A DNA stretch of 64,000 nucleotides from Hymenobacter edaphi (GCF_003258365.1 NZ_QHKM01000007.1:186001-250000); one strand, 5' to 3'; counted from the first letter of the stretch, positions 34,391 through 41,261 are shown. Notes: a model not told the origin generated them from the letters alone. Numbers and translations: made by a program.

Positions 34391-34508
34391 GAGATGGTGA
34401 GATGGTGAAGTGGTGAGTTTGATGTTCTGAGAGGTGATGAATGCGCTGGCGTCGGCAGGCTTTGCGCCTTGGTGGCCGACACTCACGATTTCACCATCTC
34501 ACCACTTA
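34391..34508. repeat. Low-complexity inverted repeat between cysD and cysN
   Basis: GAGATGGTGAGATGGTGAAGTGGTGAG-like sequence (34391-34417) is an imperfect inverted copy of CTCACGATTTCACCATCTCACCACTT (34482-34508). The right arm overlaps the last codon and stop of cysD. In the mRNA it can fold as a long hairpin and may tune the cysD/cysN ratio. Confidence 0.55.
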
Positions 34509-35420
34509 GAAGTAGCCGTTGCGCTTCCGGTCTTCCATGCCGGTTTCCGAAATCCGGTCGTCGAGGCGGGTGGCGCCCCGCTCGCTGACTTTGGCCTGCA
34601 GGATGTCGTCGATGATGGCGGCGAGGGTGCTGGCGTCGCTTTCCACGGCGGCGGTGCAGGTCGCGTCGCCCACGGTGCGGAAGCGCACCTGCCGGGTGGT
34701 CAGCTCGTCGGTGGCGTCGAGGGTGAGGTGCTCGGTCACGGCCAGCAGCTGGCCCGAGGGCAGCACCACGCAGCGCCGCTCGTGGGCGAAGTAGATGCTG
34801 GGCAGCGGGATGTTCTCGCGCTGGATGTAGTTCCACACGTCCAGCTCCGTCCAGTTCGATATCGGGAACACCCGCACGTTCTCGCCCGGCTGAATCTGCC
34901 CGTTGTAGATGTTCCACAGCTCGGGCCGCTGCCGGCGCGGGTCCCATTGCCCAAACTCGTCGCGCACCGAGAAGATGCGCTCCTTGGCCCGGGCCTTTTC
35001 CTCGTCGCGCCGCGCCCCGCCGATGCAGGCGTCGAAGCCAAACTCCTCCACGGTGTCGAGCAAGGTGTAGGTCTGCAGGGCGTTGCGGCTGGGAAACTTG
35101 CCGCCCGGCTCCCGCAGGCCGCGCTGCCGGATGGTGTCTTCCACCCGGCGCACAATCAGCTGCTCGCCCAGCTCGGCCGCCAGCCGGTCGCGGAACGCCA
35201 GCACTTCCGGGAAGTTGTGGCCGGTGTCGATGTGGACCAGCGGAAAGGGAAACTTGCCGGGGCGGAAGGCTTTCTGGGCCAGGCGCACCAGCGCAATGGA
35301 GTCTTTGCCGCCCGAAAACAGCAGGGCGGGGCGCTGAAACTGCCCGGCCACTTCCCGCAGGATGTGGACGGCTTCGGCTTCGAGCCGGTCGAGGTAATCT
35401 AAGCGGGGGAGCGTAGGCAT
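34506..35420 (-). CDS. cysD: Sulfate adenylyltransferase subunit 2
   Basis: CysD forms APS from ATP and sulfate together with CysN. The 304-residue protein belongs to the PP-loop ATP pyrophosphatase superfamily, with SGGKDS at residues 36-41 in ALLFSGGKDSIALVRLAQKAF. Other family blocks are FPLVHIDTGHNFPEVLAFRD, FDACIGGARRDEEKARAKERIFSVRDEFGQWDPRRQRPELWNIYNG and the C-terminal KRNGYF. Length matches E. coli CysD. It lies 245 bases downstream of cysH; a REP-like repeat fills part of that gap. Confidence 0.95.
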   Translation of the reverse strand: MPTLPRLDYLDRLEAEAVHILREVAGQFQRPALLFSGGKDSIALVRLAQKAFRPGKFPFPLVHIDTGHNFPEVLAFRDRLAAELGEQLIVRRVEDTIRQRGLREPGGKFPSRNALQTYTLLDTVEEFGFDACIGGARRDEEKARAKERIFSVRDEFGQWDPRRQRPELWNIYNGQIQPGENVRVFPISNWTELDVWNYIQRENIPLPSIYFAHERRCVVLPSGQLLAVTEHLTLDATDELTTRQVRFRTVGDATCTAAVESDASTLAAIIDDILQAKVSERGATRLDDRISETGMEDRKRNGYF

Positions 35421-35531
35421 ACGGCAATAGGGTGCCTGTCCGGCTTTTTTAGGCCGGTTGTGGAAGTCAGGAAAAGCGGGGAATGCGGTAGGAGGCGGGG
35501 CGGAGTGGGCCGTCAGAACGGCTAAATCAGC

Positions 35532-35665
35532 ACGTCATTCCGAGCGCAGCCGAGGACCCGAAGGAGGGCGTAGCCAATCTTGCTGGATAGTATTCTGCTC
35601 GTGGAACAGCATTTACTATCTGAAGTCAGCCCGCCAGATGTCTCGGCTGCGCTCGACAGGACGTT
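35532..35665. repeat. REP-like intergenic repeat, copy at cysH 3' end
   Basis: The element starts ACGTCATTCCGAGCGCAGCCGAGG, contains GGATAGTA and TTACTATC as inner arms, and ends CGGCTGCGCTCGACAGGACGT, so outer and inner arms pair. It abuts the stop codon of cysH (35666-35668). Related copies lie at 48502, 53098 and 63856. Confidence 0.75.
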
Positions 35666-36427
35666 CTAGGGAGTGGCAACAGTGGCGGGCGAAGCCGCTT
35701 CGACCGGGGTGTCGGCGGTGGCGTGCAGGCCGCACTCCTTGGCCGATTGGTCTTCCCACCACCAGCGGCCGGCGCGGAAGTCTTCGCCGGGCTTTACGGC
35801 CCGGGTACACGGCGCGCAGCCGATGCTCACGAAGCCCTGCAAATGCAGCGGGTTGTGCGGAATGCCGTATTCGCGGACGAAGGCCCAGGTCTGCTCCCAG
35901 CTCCAGTCCAGCAGCGGATTCACCTTGAACAGCTGGTAGCCCGCGTCCCAGTCCACCGCGTGCATGCCGGTGCGGTTTGCCGACTGCTCGCTGCGGACGC
36001 CCGTTATCCAGGCGGCCCTGCCGGCCAGGGCGCGGTGCAGCGGCTCCACCTTGCGCACGTTGCAGCAGGCTTTGCGCGCGTCCACGCTTTCGTAAAACCC
36101 GTTCGGGCCCTGCCGCTCCACCAGGGCGGCTATTTCGTCCTGATCGGGGAAATAAGCGCGAATGGTTTTGCCGTATTTCAGCACGGTTTTGCTCCAGGTC
36201 GAATACGTTTCCTGGAAATTCCGCCCGGTGTCGAGCGTAAATACTTCGATGGGCAGATTATGGGCAAAAATCAAGTGGGTAATTACCTGATCTTCGAGCC
36301 CGAAAGAGGTGGAAAACGCCGCTTTGCCGGCAAATTCGGCGGCCACGGCACGAAGAATATCCAGCGGATCGGCGCCGGCAAGCTGTTGCCGGAGCTGCGC
36401 CACCTGTGCATCGATAAGGGTCGACAT
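35666..36427 (-). CDS. cysH: Adenylyl-sulfate (APS-type) reductase
   Basis: This enzyme reduces activated sulfate to sulfite. The 253-residue protein has the PP-loop-like start AAFSTSFGLEDQVITHLI and LDTGRNFQETY. It also carries the cysteine set of the [4Fe-4S]-containing, APS-using class: CC at 121-122, CAPC at 204-207, and the catalytic Cys 232 in ECGLH. PAPS-specific enzymes lack the CC and CxxC pairs. No CysC kinase is found in the operon, which agrees. It is the first gene after a long leader with a SAM riboswitch and a Cys-rich leader peptide. The last 15 residues are an Ala/Pro/Thr tail. Confidence 0.94.
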   Translation of the reverse strand: MSTLIDAQVAQLRQQLAGADPLDILRAVAAEFAGKAAFSTSFGLEDQVITHLIFAHNLPIEVFTLDTGRNFQETYSTWSKTVLKYGKTIRAYFPDQDEIAALVERQGPNGFYESVDARKACCNVRKVEPLHRALAGRAAWITGVRSEQSANRTGMHAVDWDAGYQLFKVNPLLDWSWEQTWAFVREYGIPHNPLHLQGFVSIGCAPCTRAVKPGEDFRAGRWWWEDQSAKECGLHATADTPVEAASPATVATP

Positions 36428-36445
36428 GCGCAGTATTTCTGAGAC

Positions 36446-36470
36446 CCGTCGGCGCAGGCAGCGCCGACGG
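36446..36470 (-). promoter_or_regulatory. Stable hairpin just upstream of cysH
   Basis: CCGTCGGCGC and GCGCCGACGG form a 10-base-pair stem with a 5-base loop, about 18 bases before the cysH ATG. It has no T-run, so it is more likely to mask ribosome access or pause polymerase than to be a simple terminator. Forward positions 36471-36505 read as a C-rich, little-structured stretch on the transcript, a possible Rho-loading site. Confidence 0.5.
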
Positions 36471-36548
36471 CGGTCGGAAGGTAAAGAGGGGAGGGGGCCA
36501 GACGGCCCGGGGCCGCAAGGCGGGCTCAGGCGGCGCGGCCGGACACGG

Positions 36549-36578
36549 CTAAGCGGCGCGCAAAAGCCTGGCGCTTAG
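36549..36578 (-). promoter_or_regulatory. Second leader hairpin CTAAGCG/CGCTTAG
   Basis: Perfect 7-base arms (36549-36555 and 36572-36578) lie 46 bases beyond the stop codon of the leader peptide, within reach of a ribosome-stalling effect. No direct proof of function. Confidence 0.35.
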
Positions 36579-36623
36579 TTGTCGGGCGTTTCCAGCAAGG
36601 GAAAAGAGGTCGTGCAAAAAGCC

Positions 36624-36665
36624 TCAACAACACGCGCGGCGCATGGGCATACAACAGCAACGCAT
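36624..36665 (-). CDS. Cys/Met-rich leader peptide of the sulfate operon
   Basis: The frame ATG CGT TGC TGT TGT ATG CCC ATG CGC CGC GCG TGT TGT TGA encodes MRCCCMPMRRACC. Five of 13 codons are Cys and three are Met, the two sulfur amino acids, in a leader that already contains a SAM riboswitch and precedes sulfate reduction genes. Chance Cys runs of this kind are very unlikely in high-GC DNA, where TGT is rare. An in-frame start at 36716 would extend it to 30 residues (MMAGSAASQPGRNGFYG before the core). Leader peptides with Cys runs that stall ribosomes when cysteinyl-tRNA is short are known before sulfur genes in Actinobacteria; the role here is inferred by analogy. Confidence 0.65.
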   Translation of the reverse strand: MRCCCMPMRRACC

Positions 36666-36752
36666 GCCGTAGAAGCCATTGCGGCCCGGCTGCGAAGCAG
36701 CGGAACCAGCCATCATTGCGCGGGGGGTGAAATCGAAGTTCACGACGAGCGG

Positions 36753-36846
36753 TGTTTTTATATGATCAGGAATTGGCACCGTTCGGGACTCCGATGGTTG
36801 CCGGCGCTTCGTAGAGCCTGTCTCTCCACGCCTCTGTATAAAAACA
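36753..36846 (-). ncRNA. SAM riboswitch (SAM-I clan, compact form)
   Basis: On the minus strand the core reads GGCGTGGAGAGACAGGCTC, then TACGAAGCGCCGGCAACC, then GGTGCCAATTCC, the conserved S-box segments. P1 is TGTTTTTATA/TATAAAAACA (perfect, 10 pairs), P2 is GGCG/CGCC with AGAG/CTCT above it, P3 is GGCAACC/GGTGCC, and CAGG in the P2 loop can pair with CCTG after AATT as the pseudoknot. I see no P4 between P3 and P1, which points to the compact SAM-I/IV-like variant rather than a full S box. It begins about 17 bases after the predicted transcription start and lies about 325 bases before cysH. Confidence 0.85.
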
Positions 36847-36869
36847 ATCCTTCAGCAGAATTGCTGCGG

Positions 36870-36902
36870 CAAAGGTAATGACACAATTTTCGGAATTGCA
36901 AA
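36870..36902 (-). promoter_or_regulatory. Promoter of the sulfate assimilation operon
   Basis: TACCTTTG on the minus strand (36877 to 36870) is a perfect -7 TAnnTTTG box, with TTTG (36902 to 36899) 21 bases upstream as the -33 element. Transcription from near 36863 would run straight into the SAM riboswitch, which supports both calls. Confidence 0.7.
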
Positions 36903-37093
36903 TCTTTTACGGGGCCTGAACCGCCATTACCCGGCCGGGGTTTTTAATTGGCCTGAAAATAAGCCCGCTGATTTGCCCAAATTCGTGGCCGAAACCGCGC
37001 CGCACGCCTACTGACTGCGGCCCCCGCGCTGACAACTATTCTTACTTTTCCGGGCTCTGTTCTGAAAGACCGATCAACTTCCCCACCGTGCTC

Positions 37094-37834
37094 GTGAAAC
37101 TTATTGCCGCCGCCAGCGGCGCCGCGTTGCTCAGCAGCTGCGCCGCCGTGGTGCCCCATACCCTGCAAACGCCCCTGGTGCAGCACCGCGGCGAAACGGA
37201 GCTGGGCGCCAACCTCGGCCTGCACGGCTCCGACGTGCAGGTGGCCCACGCCCTTTCCGACCGCCTCACCCTGACCGGCAGCGGCCACCAGCGCATCCGG
37301 GGCCGGCACGGCCACTGGGCCTACAGCGGCGAAGCCGGCGCGGGCTACACCCTTGCCCGCCCGCACAAGCAGCGCTGGACGGTGTACGGCGGCCTGGGCT
37401 ACGGGGCGGGCTACGCCTACGAGACTTTCTGCCCCGACCTCTGCGACCTGCCCGTGTCGTACCGGGTGCGCTACGGCTACGGCTACCTGCAGCCCACCTA
37501 CCTCTGGATGCCCGACGAGAGCATTGCGCTCAGCGCGGGCGTCAAAATGGCCGGCTACGACTTCCTGCGCTGGCGCACCACCCGCCACGAACCGCTGCCT
37601 GACCCGGGCAACCCGCCGGGCGGCATACTACAGCCCACGACGCTGGACCGGCCCGGCTACGGGGGGCTGACGCTGCAGCCGGGCTACAACATCCTGACGC
37701 GCCTCACGCCCCGGCTGCGGCTGCAGCTCAGCCAGAGCTTCCTGATTCCTATGCAGAAGCCTTTTCCCTCGGTGCTGATTTTCGCCACCGGCGTGGGCCT
37801 GCAGTACCATTTCGGCGGCGGAGCCGCCGAATAG
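37094..37834 (+). CDS. Lipoprotein with outer-membrane barrel pattern
   Basis: Starting at the GTG at 37094 the 246-residue protein begins MKLIAAASGAALLSSC, a lipoprotein signal with the Cys near residue 16. A barrel-like pattern follows (ETELGANLGLHGSDVQVAHALSDRLTLTGSGHQR, YSGEAGAGYTLARPHKQRWTVYGGLGYGAGYAY), ending with LIFATGVGLQYHFGGGAAE, a typical final strand. I recognise no family. A GTG two codons upstream (37088) is also possible. About 215 bases between it and the sulfate promoter hold no gene that I can see, only an imperfect -7-like TACTTTTC at 37043. Confidence 0.7.
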   Translation: MKLIAAASGAALLSSCAAVVPHTLQTPLVQHRGETELGANLGLHGSDVQVAHALSDRLTLTGSGHQRIRGRHGHWAYSGEAGAGYTLARPHKQRWTVYGGLGYGAGYAYETFCPDLCDLPVSYRVRYGYGYLQPTYLWMPDESIALSAGVKMAGYDFLRWRTTRHEPLPDPGNPPGGILQPTTLDRPGYGGLTLQPGYNILTRLTPRLRLQLSQSFLIPMQKPFPSVLIFATGVGLQYHFGGGAAE

Positions 37835-37845
37835 CTGAAAAAGAA

Positions 37846-37885
37846 TTGCCGCTCCCCGGGCCTCGGCAGGCCCGGGGAGCGGCAA
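37846..37885. terminator. Convergent terminator between the lipoprotein gene and hemH
   Basis: TTGCCGCTCCCCGGGCCT and AGGCCCGGGGAGCGGCAA form an 18-pair perfect stem with a 4-base loop. A-runs precede it on the left, giving a T-run for the minus strand. Confidence 0.85.
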
Positions 37886-37913
37886 AGACTGCTGGCAACG
37901 CAGGGCTGTGCGG

Positions 37914-38960
37914 CTAGTTGCGCCGGATCATGTCGGCCACGGCCTGCACCCACTGCGGGTGCGAGTTCAGCGAGGGCACCAGTTGCCAATGGGCGCCGCC
38001 GGCCTGCTCAAACATTTCCTTGAACTCCTCGCCCACTTCGATGGTGGTTTCCAGGCAATCGGCCACAAAGGCGGGGCTGAAGGCCAGCACGTTCTTGATG
38101 CCCTTGCCCGGCAGGGTCTTGAGCACCTCGTCGGTGTAGGGCTGCAGCCACGGGTCGCGCAGGCGGCTTTGCAGGCGGCTCTGGAAGGTGGTGGTGTACT
38201 GCTCGGGGCCGAGGCCCAGGGCCGTGGCCAGCTGCCGCGACGTCTCGAAGCACTGCGCCCGGTAGCAGTAGCGGTTGTTTTTGTTGTAGCTGTTGCAGCA
38301 CGAGCCCAGCTTGCAGTAGCCCTTGTGGCTGCCCTTCAGCACGTGGCGCTCCGGAATGCCGTGGTAGCTGAACACCACGTGGTCGTAGTCGCGCTTGGCC
38401 ATTTCGGCCTTGCCCAGCGTGGCGAAGGTGCCGATAAAGCCCGGGTCGTCCACGAACGTGCTGATAAAGCTGATGCTCGGCACCACCCACCAGTCCTTCA
38501 CGATATCCATCACCTTTTCCTGCACCGAGCCGGTGCTGGCCGCCGCGTACTGCGGAAACAAAGGCAGCACGATGATGCGGTCCACGGCCGCGTCGCGCAG
38601 CTGCTGCAGCGCCGCCTCGATGCTCGGGTTCTGGTAGCGCATCCCGAAGGCCACGAGGTAGTCCTTGCCCAGCGTTTCCTGCACCAGCTTCTGCAGATCG
38701 AGGCCGTGGTAGAGCAGCGGGGAGCCGCGCTCATCCCAGAGCTGCTGGTAGATCTTGGCCGACTTGGGGGCGCGCAGCGGCACCACCAAGCCCTGAAACA
38801 GCGGGTAGCGCAGCGCCGCGGGCATGTCGATGACGCGGGCGTCGGTCAGAAACTCGTTGAGGTAGCGGCGCACGTCGGAGGTGCTCGGCGAATCGGGCGT
38901 GCCGAGGTTGACGAGCAGCACGCCGGTGCGGCCTTTGGAGGAAGTGGGAGAAGCGGGCAT
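37914..38960 (-). CDS. hemH: Ferrochelatase
   Basis: Ferrochelatase inserts Fe2+ into protoporphyrin IX to make heme. The 348-residue protein starts MPASPTSSKGRTGVLLVNLGTPDSPSTSDVRRYLNEFL, has YGMRYQNPSIEAAL and VLPLFPQYAAASTGSV in the middle, the metal-site His in VFSYHGIPERH, and a Glu-containing end ETTIEVGEEF. Between them lies a Cys-rich insertion (CKLGSCCNSYNKNNRYCYRAQC) found in Bacteroidetes enzymes. I start at 38960; the frame stays open beyond it only because of GC-rich repeats. A good -7 box lies 60 bases upstream. Confidence 0.94.
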   Translation of the reverse strand: MPASPTSSKGRTGVLLVNLGTPDSPSTSDVRRYLNEFLTDARVIDMPAALRYPLFQGLVVPLRAPKSAKIYQQLWDERGSPLLYHGLDLQKLVQETLGKDYLVAFGMRYQNPSIEAALQQLRDAAVDRIIVLPLFPQYAAASTGSVQEKVMDIVKDWWVVPSISFISTFVDDPGFIGTFATLGKAEMAKRDYDHVVFSYHGIPERHVLKGSHKGYCKLGSCCNSYNKNNRYCYRAQCFETSRQLATALGLGPEQYTTTFQSRLQSRLRDPWLQPYTDEVLKTLPGKGIKNVLAFSPAFVADCLETTIEVGEEFKEMFEQAGGAHWQLVPSLNSHPQWVQAVADMIRRN

Positions 38961-39020
38961 AAGCGGGAAAGCAGCGCGTCGAATAGGACGAAGTCGGGCC
39001 GGCGCGTTGGATTGCAGATA

Positions 39021-39028
39021 CAAAGGTA
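39021..39028 (-). promoter_or_regulatory. -7 box for hemH
   Basis: TACCTTTG on the minus strand matches TAnnTTTG exactly, 60 bases before the hemH ATG. Confidence 0.6.
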
Positions 39029-39103
39029 GGCCCGCTAAAGTTTGAGCCTGGCACCCATTTGCTGGCGACACCAGCTGATTTTCGTCAGGCTTTGCGCGGC
39101 CGG

Positions 39104-39817
39104 CTACTCCCCGGCCCCGATAATCTGCCGGAGCACCGCGGCCAGCGGCTCGAAGCTGGTAATGGTCGTCACGCGGGCATCCGGGCACTCGGCGCCGAAC
39201 CGGTTCAGCCACACCGGCCGGATGCCCGCGGCCCGGGCGCCCAGCACGTCGGCCGTCCAGTTGTCCCCGACGAGCACTGCTTCCTCGGGCCGGGCGCCGA
39301 GCTGCGCCAGCGCCACCTGGAAGATGCGCGGGTCGGGCTTGGTCACGCCCACGGCCTCGGAGGTGATGAGCGCGTCCACCAGATGCGCCAGGCCCAGAAA
39401 CTGCAGCTTGTCCTGCTGCTCCGCCGTGCGGTTGTTGGTCACGATGCCGATGCGGTACTGCGGTTTCAGCGCCTCCAGCAGGGCCTGGGCGCCGGCCACC
39501 GGCTGGCGCAGGCGGCGGTAGTGCCCGTAGTGAAACGCGGCAAAGGCCTCGGCCGCGGCGTCGTCGGCAAAGGCCTGATAGGGAGCCAGCAGCCGCTGAA
39601 ACCGTAGGCGCCGGGCTTCCTCGTAGCCGAACTCCCCGGCCAGCACCCGCGGGTGCATTTCCTCCAGAATGGCGCTGTAGCGCTGGTACAGCTCGTTTAT
39701 TTCGATTGATTCCGCCCAGGCAAACGGCGCGGTGCTGGCCGTGAGGGCCGCCCGGGCCGTGGCGGCATGGTCGAACAGCGTGTCGTCGAGGTCGAAGAGG
39801 ACGGTGGTCAGGGGCAT
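39104..39817 (-). CDS. yjjG: YjjG-type HAD pyrimidine nucleotidase
   Basis: This HAD-family phosphatase dephosphorylates nucleoside monophosphates, including non-canonical pyrimidine nucleotides that would be mutagenic. The 237-residue protein has the nucleophile motif TTVLFDLDDTLFDH (DxDxT) near residues 4-16, a helical cap, motif II in GIVTNNRTAEQQDKLQFLGLAHLVDALITSEAVGVTKPDPRIF (Asn-rich loop and the motif III Lys), and motif IV in AVLVGDNWTADVLGARAAG. The length and cap fit the YjjG group. It lies 143 bases upstream of hemH on the same strand, with its own -7 box. Confidence 0.87.
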   Translation of the reverse strand: MPLTTVLFDLDDTLFDHAATARAALTASTAPFAWAESIEINELYQRYSAILEEMHPRVLAGEFGYEEARRLRFQRLLAPYQAFADDAAAEAFAAFHYGHYRRLRQPVAGAQALLEALKPQYRIGIVTNNRTAEQQDKLQFLGLAHLVDALITSEAVGVTKPDPRIFQVALAQLGARPEEAVLVGDNWTADVLGARAAGIRPVWLNRFGAECPDARVTTITSFEPLAAVLRQIIGAGE

Positions 39818-39824
39818 AGCGCCG

Positions 39825-39832
39825 CAAAAGTA
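39825..39832 (-). promoter_or_regulatory. -7 box for the HAD nucleotidase gene
   Basis: TACTTTTG on the minus strand matches TAnnTTTG and ends 7 bases before the ATG at 39817, so the leader would be very short or absent. Confidence 0.55.
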
Positions 39833-39878
39833 AGCTGAGGGCTCTGGCCCGAACCCCAGCCGGCGCCCGCGCGGCGCC

Positions 39879-39939
39879 GGTAGCCGCCGCCGCTACCCGG
39901 GTGGCTACCGTAGCCACTCGGGTAGCGGCGGCGGCTACC
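39879..39939. repeat. 61-bp near-perfect GC-rich palindrome
   Basis: The left arm (39879-39908) starts GGTAGCCGCCGCCGCTACCC and the right arm (39910-39939) ends GGGTAGCGGCGGCGGCTACC; 29 of 30 positions pair. A third copy of the GTAGCCGCCGCCGCTACC unit lies at about 40005-40022. It belongs to a 445-base gap (39818-40262) upstream of era that holds no gene. Confidence 0.85.
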
Positions 39940-40058
39940 AAGAAAGCTAACGCCGCCACTGCGGTGGCTTCGTTGGCAGTCGGAGTGCCCACCAAAACGA
40001 CCCGGGTAGCCGCCGCCGCTACCTGAGCCGCCAAGCCAGCTACCCGAGTGGCCACAGC

Positions 40059-40137
40059 GTTAGCCCGAGTACCTTCGCCGGGTACCCGAGTGGGGTCGGC
40101 CCCCACTCGGGTACCCGGCGAAGGTACTCGGGCTAAC
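40059..40137. repeat. 37-bp perfect inverted repeat upstream of era
   Basis: The left arm (40059-40095) starts GTTAGCCCGAGTACCTTCGC and the right arm (40101-40137) ends GCGAAGGTACTCGGGCTAAC; all 37 positions pair around a TCGGC loop. It lies 95 bases before the era promoter. There is no T-run after it, so a simple terminator is unlikely. Confidence 0.9.
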
Positions 40138-40231
40138 GGCCCGGGCTATGGCGGCAATCCGTAGCCACCGCCTGGGTAGCTGCGTAAGCCCCTATTATTC
40201 AGCCCATGCTGCCGATGCGGCCCGAAAGCCG

Positions 40232-40239
40232 TACCTTTG
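40232..40239 (+). promoter_or_regulatory. -7 box for era
   Basis: TACCTTTG matches TAnnTTTG, 23 bases before the GTG at 40263. It rules out the in-frame ATG at 40206. Confidence 0.6.
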
Positions 40240-40262
40240 TGCCCCTTAACGCATTACCTCCC

Positions 40263-41162
40263 GTGACTACCGACCCCAAACCGCACCGCGCCGGCTTCGT
40301 GAGCATCATCGGCAAGCCCAACGTGGGCAAGTCCACGCTGATGAACGTGCTGGTCGGTGAGCGGCTCAGCATCATCACCAGCAAGGCCCAGACCACGCGC
40401 CACCGCATCCTGGGCATTCTGAATGGCCCCGATTTCCAGCTCGTCTACTCCGATACGCCCGGCATCATTCAGCCGAAGTACGAGCTGCAGTCGGCCATGA
40501 TGTCGTTCGTGTACTCCTCGCTGGAAGACGCCGACGTGATTTTGTTCGTGACGGACATCTACGAGAAGCACGACGAAGAGCCCGTGGTGGAACGCCTGCG
40601 CCGCTCCGAAGTGCCCATTTTGCTGCTCATCAACAAAATCGACCAGGCCACGCAGGAAGAGGTGGAGGCCAAAATGGCCTACTGGCGCGAGCAGATGCCC
40701 AACGCCGCCGAAATCATCCCGATTTCGGCCCTGAACGCCTTCAACACCGAGCAGGTGTTCAACCACATCCTCGACCGCCTGCCCGTTCACGAAGCTTTTT
40801 ACCCGAAGGACGAACTGACCGACAAGCCGGAGCGTTTCTTCGCCTCGGAGATGATCCGCGAGAAAATCTTCAAGCTCTACAAGAAGGAGGTGCCCTACAG
40901 CACCGAAGTGGTCATTGAGGAGTTCAAGGAAGACGACGCCATCATCCGCATCCGCGGCATCATCTACACCGAGCGCGCCTCCCAAAAGGGCATTATCATC
41001 GGCCAGGGTGGCGCCGCTTTGAAGAAAGTCGGCACCTGGGCGCGGGAGGAGATGGAGAAGTTCTTCCAGAAAAAAGTGTTCCTGGAGCTGCACGTCAAAG
41101 TCAACGAAAACTGGCGCGCCGACCCGAAAATGCTCAACCGCTTCGGCTACCGGCCGGAGTAG
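40263..41162 (+). CDS. era: GTPase Era
   Basis: Era is a ribosome-associated GTPase that binds the 3' end of 16S rRNA during small-subunit maturation. From the GTG at 40263 the protein is 299 residues: G1 IGKPNVGKST near residue 16, effector TRHRILG, G3 YSDTPGIIQ, G4 INKID, and a C-terminal KH RNA-binding domain (IRGIIYTERASQKGIIIGQGGAALKKVGTWAREEMEKFF). Length matches Era. The start was chosen from the promoter position and the usual short N-terminus (MTTDPKPHRAGFVSIIG). The paralogous GTPase Der is encoded immediately downstream. Confidence 0.95.
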   Translation: MTTDPKPHRAGFVSIIGKPNVGKSTLMNVLVGERLSIITSKAQTTRHRILGILNGPDFQLVYSDTPGIIQPKYELQSAMMSFVYSSLEDADVILFVTDIYEKHDEEPVVERLRRSEVPILLLINKIDQATQEEVEAKMAYWREQMPNAAEIIPISALNAFNTEQVFNHILDRLPVHEAFYPKDELTDKPERFFASEMIREKIFKLYKKEVPYSTEVVIEEFKEDDAIIRIRGIIYTERASQKGIIIGQGGAALKKVGTWAREEMEKFFQKKVFLELHVKVNENWRADPKMLNRFGYRPE

Positions 41163-41170
41163 CTTTTGAG

Positions 41171-41261
41171 CTATGAGACGGTAAGACATGAGAAGTAAGA
41201 CGGACGGCTCCTTTCGATGGGAGCGTTGCTGATATCCGTCTCATGTCTCACCGTCTCATAG
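41171..41261. repeat. Inverted repeat between era and der
   Basis: CTATGAGACGGTAAGACATGAGA on the left is matched by TCTCATGTCTCACCGTCTCATAG on the right with one mismatch over about 23 pairs. It forms a long hairpin in the era-der gap and resembles other low-complexity inverted spacers at 34.4, 51.8 and 59.9 kb. Confidence 0.65.

Noticed and set aside
36579-36878. Plus-strand 99-codon frame in the sulfate leader
   Set aside because: It lies antisense to the riboswitch and leader peptide, and has no signal, domain or promoter.
38961-40106. Open frame extending hemH upstream to 40106
   Set aside because: It crosses the yjjG gene in another frame and reads repeats (TRVAAAAT-like) of the palindrome cluster; hemH has a proper ATG at 38960 and a -7 box.
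39879-40137. Possible CRISPR array
   Set aside because: Units are palindromic with very short or no spacers and no regular spacing; no cas genes are in the window.
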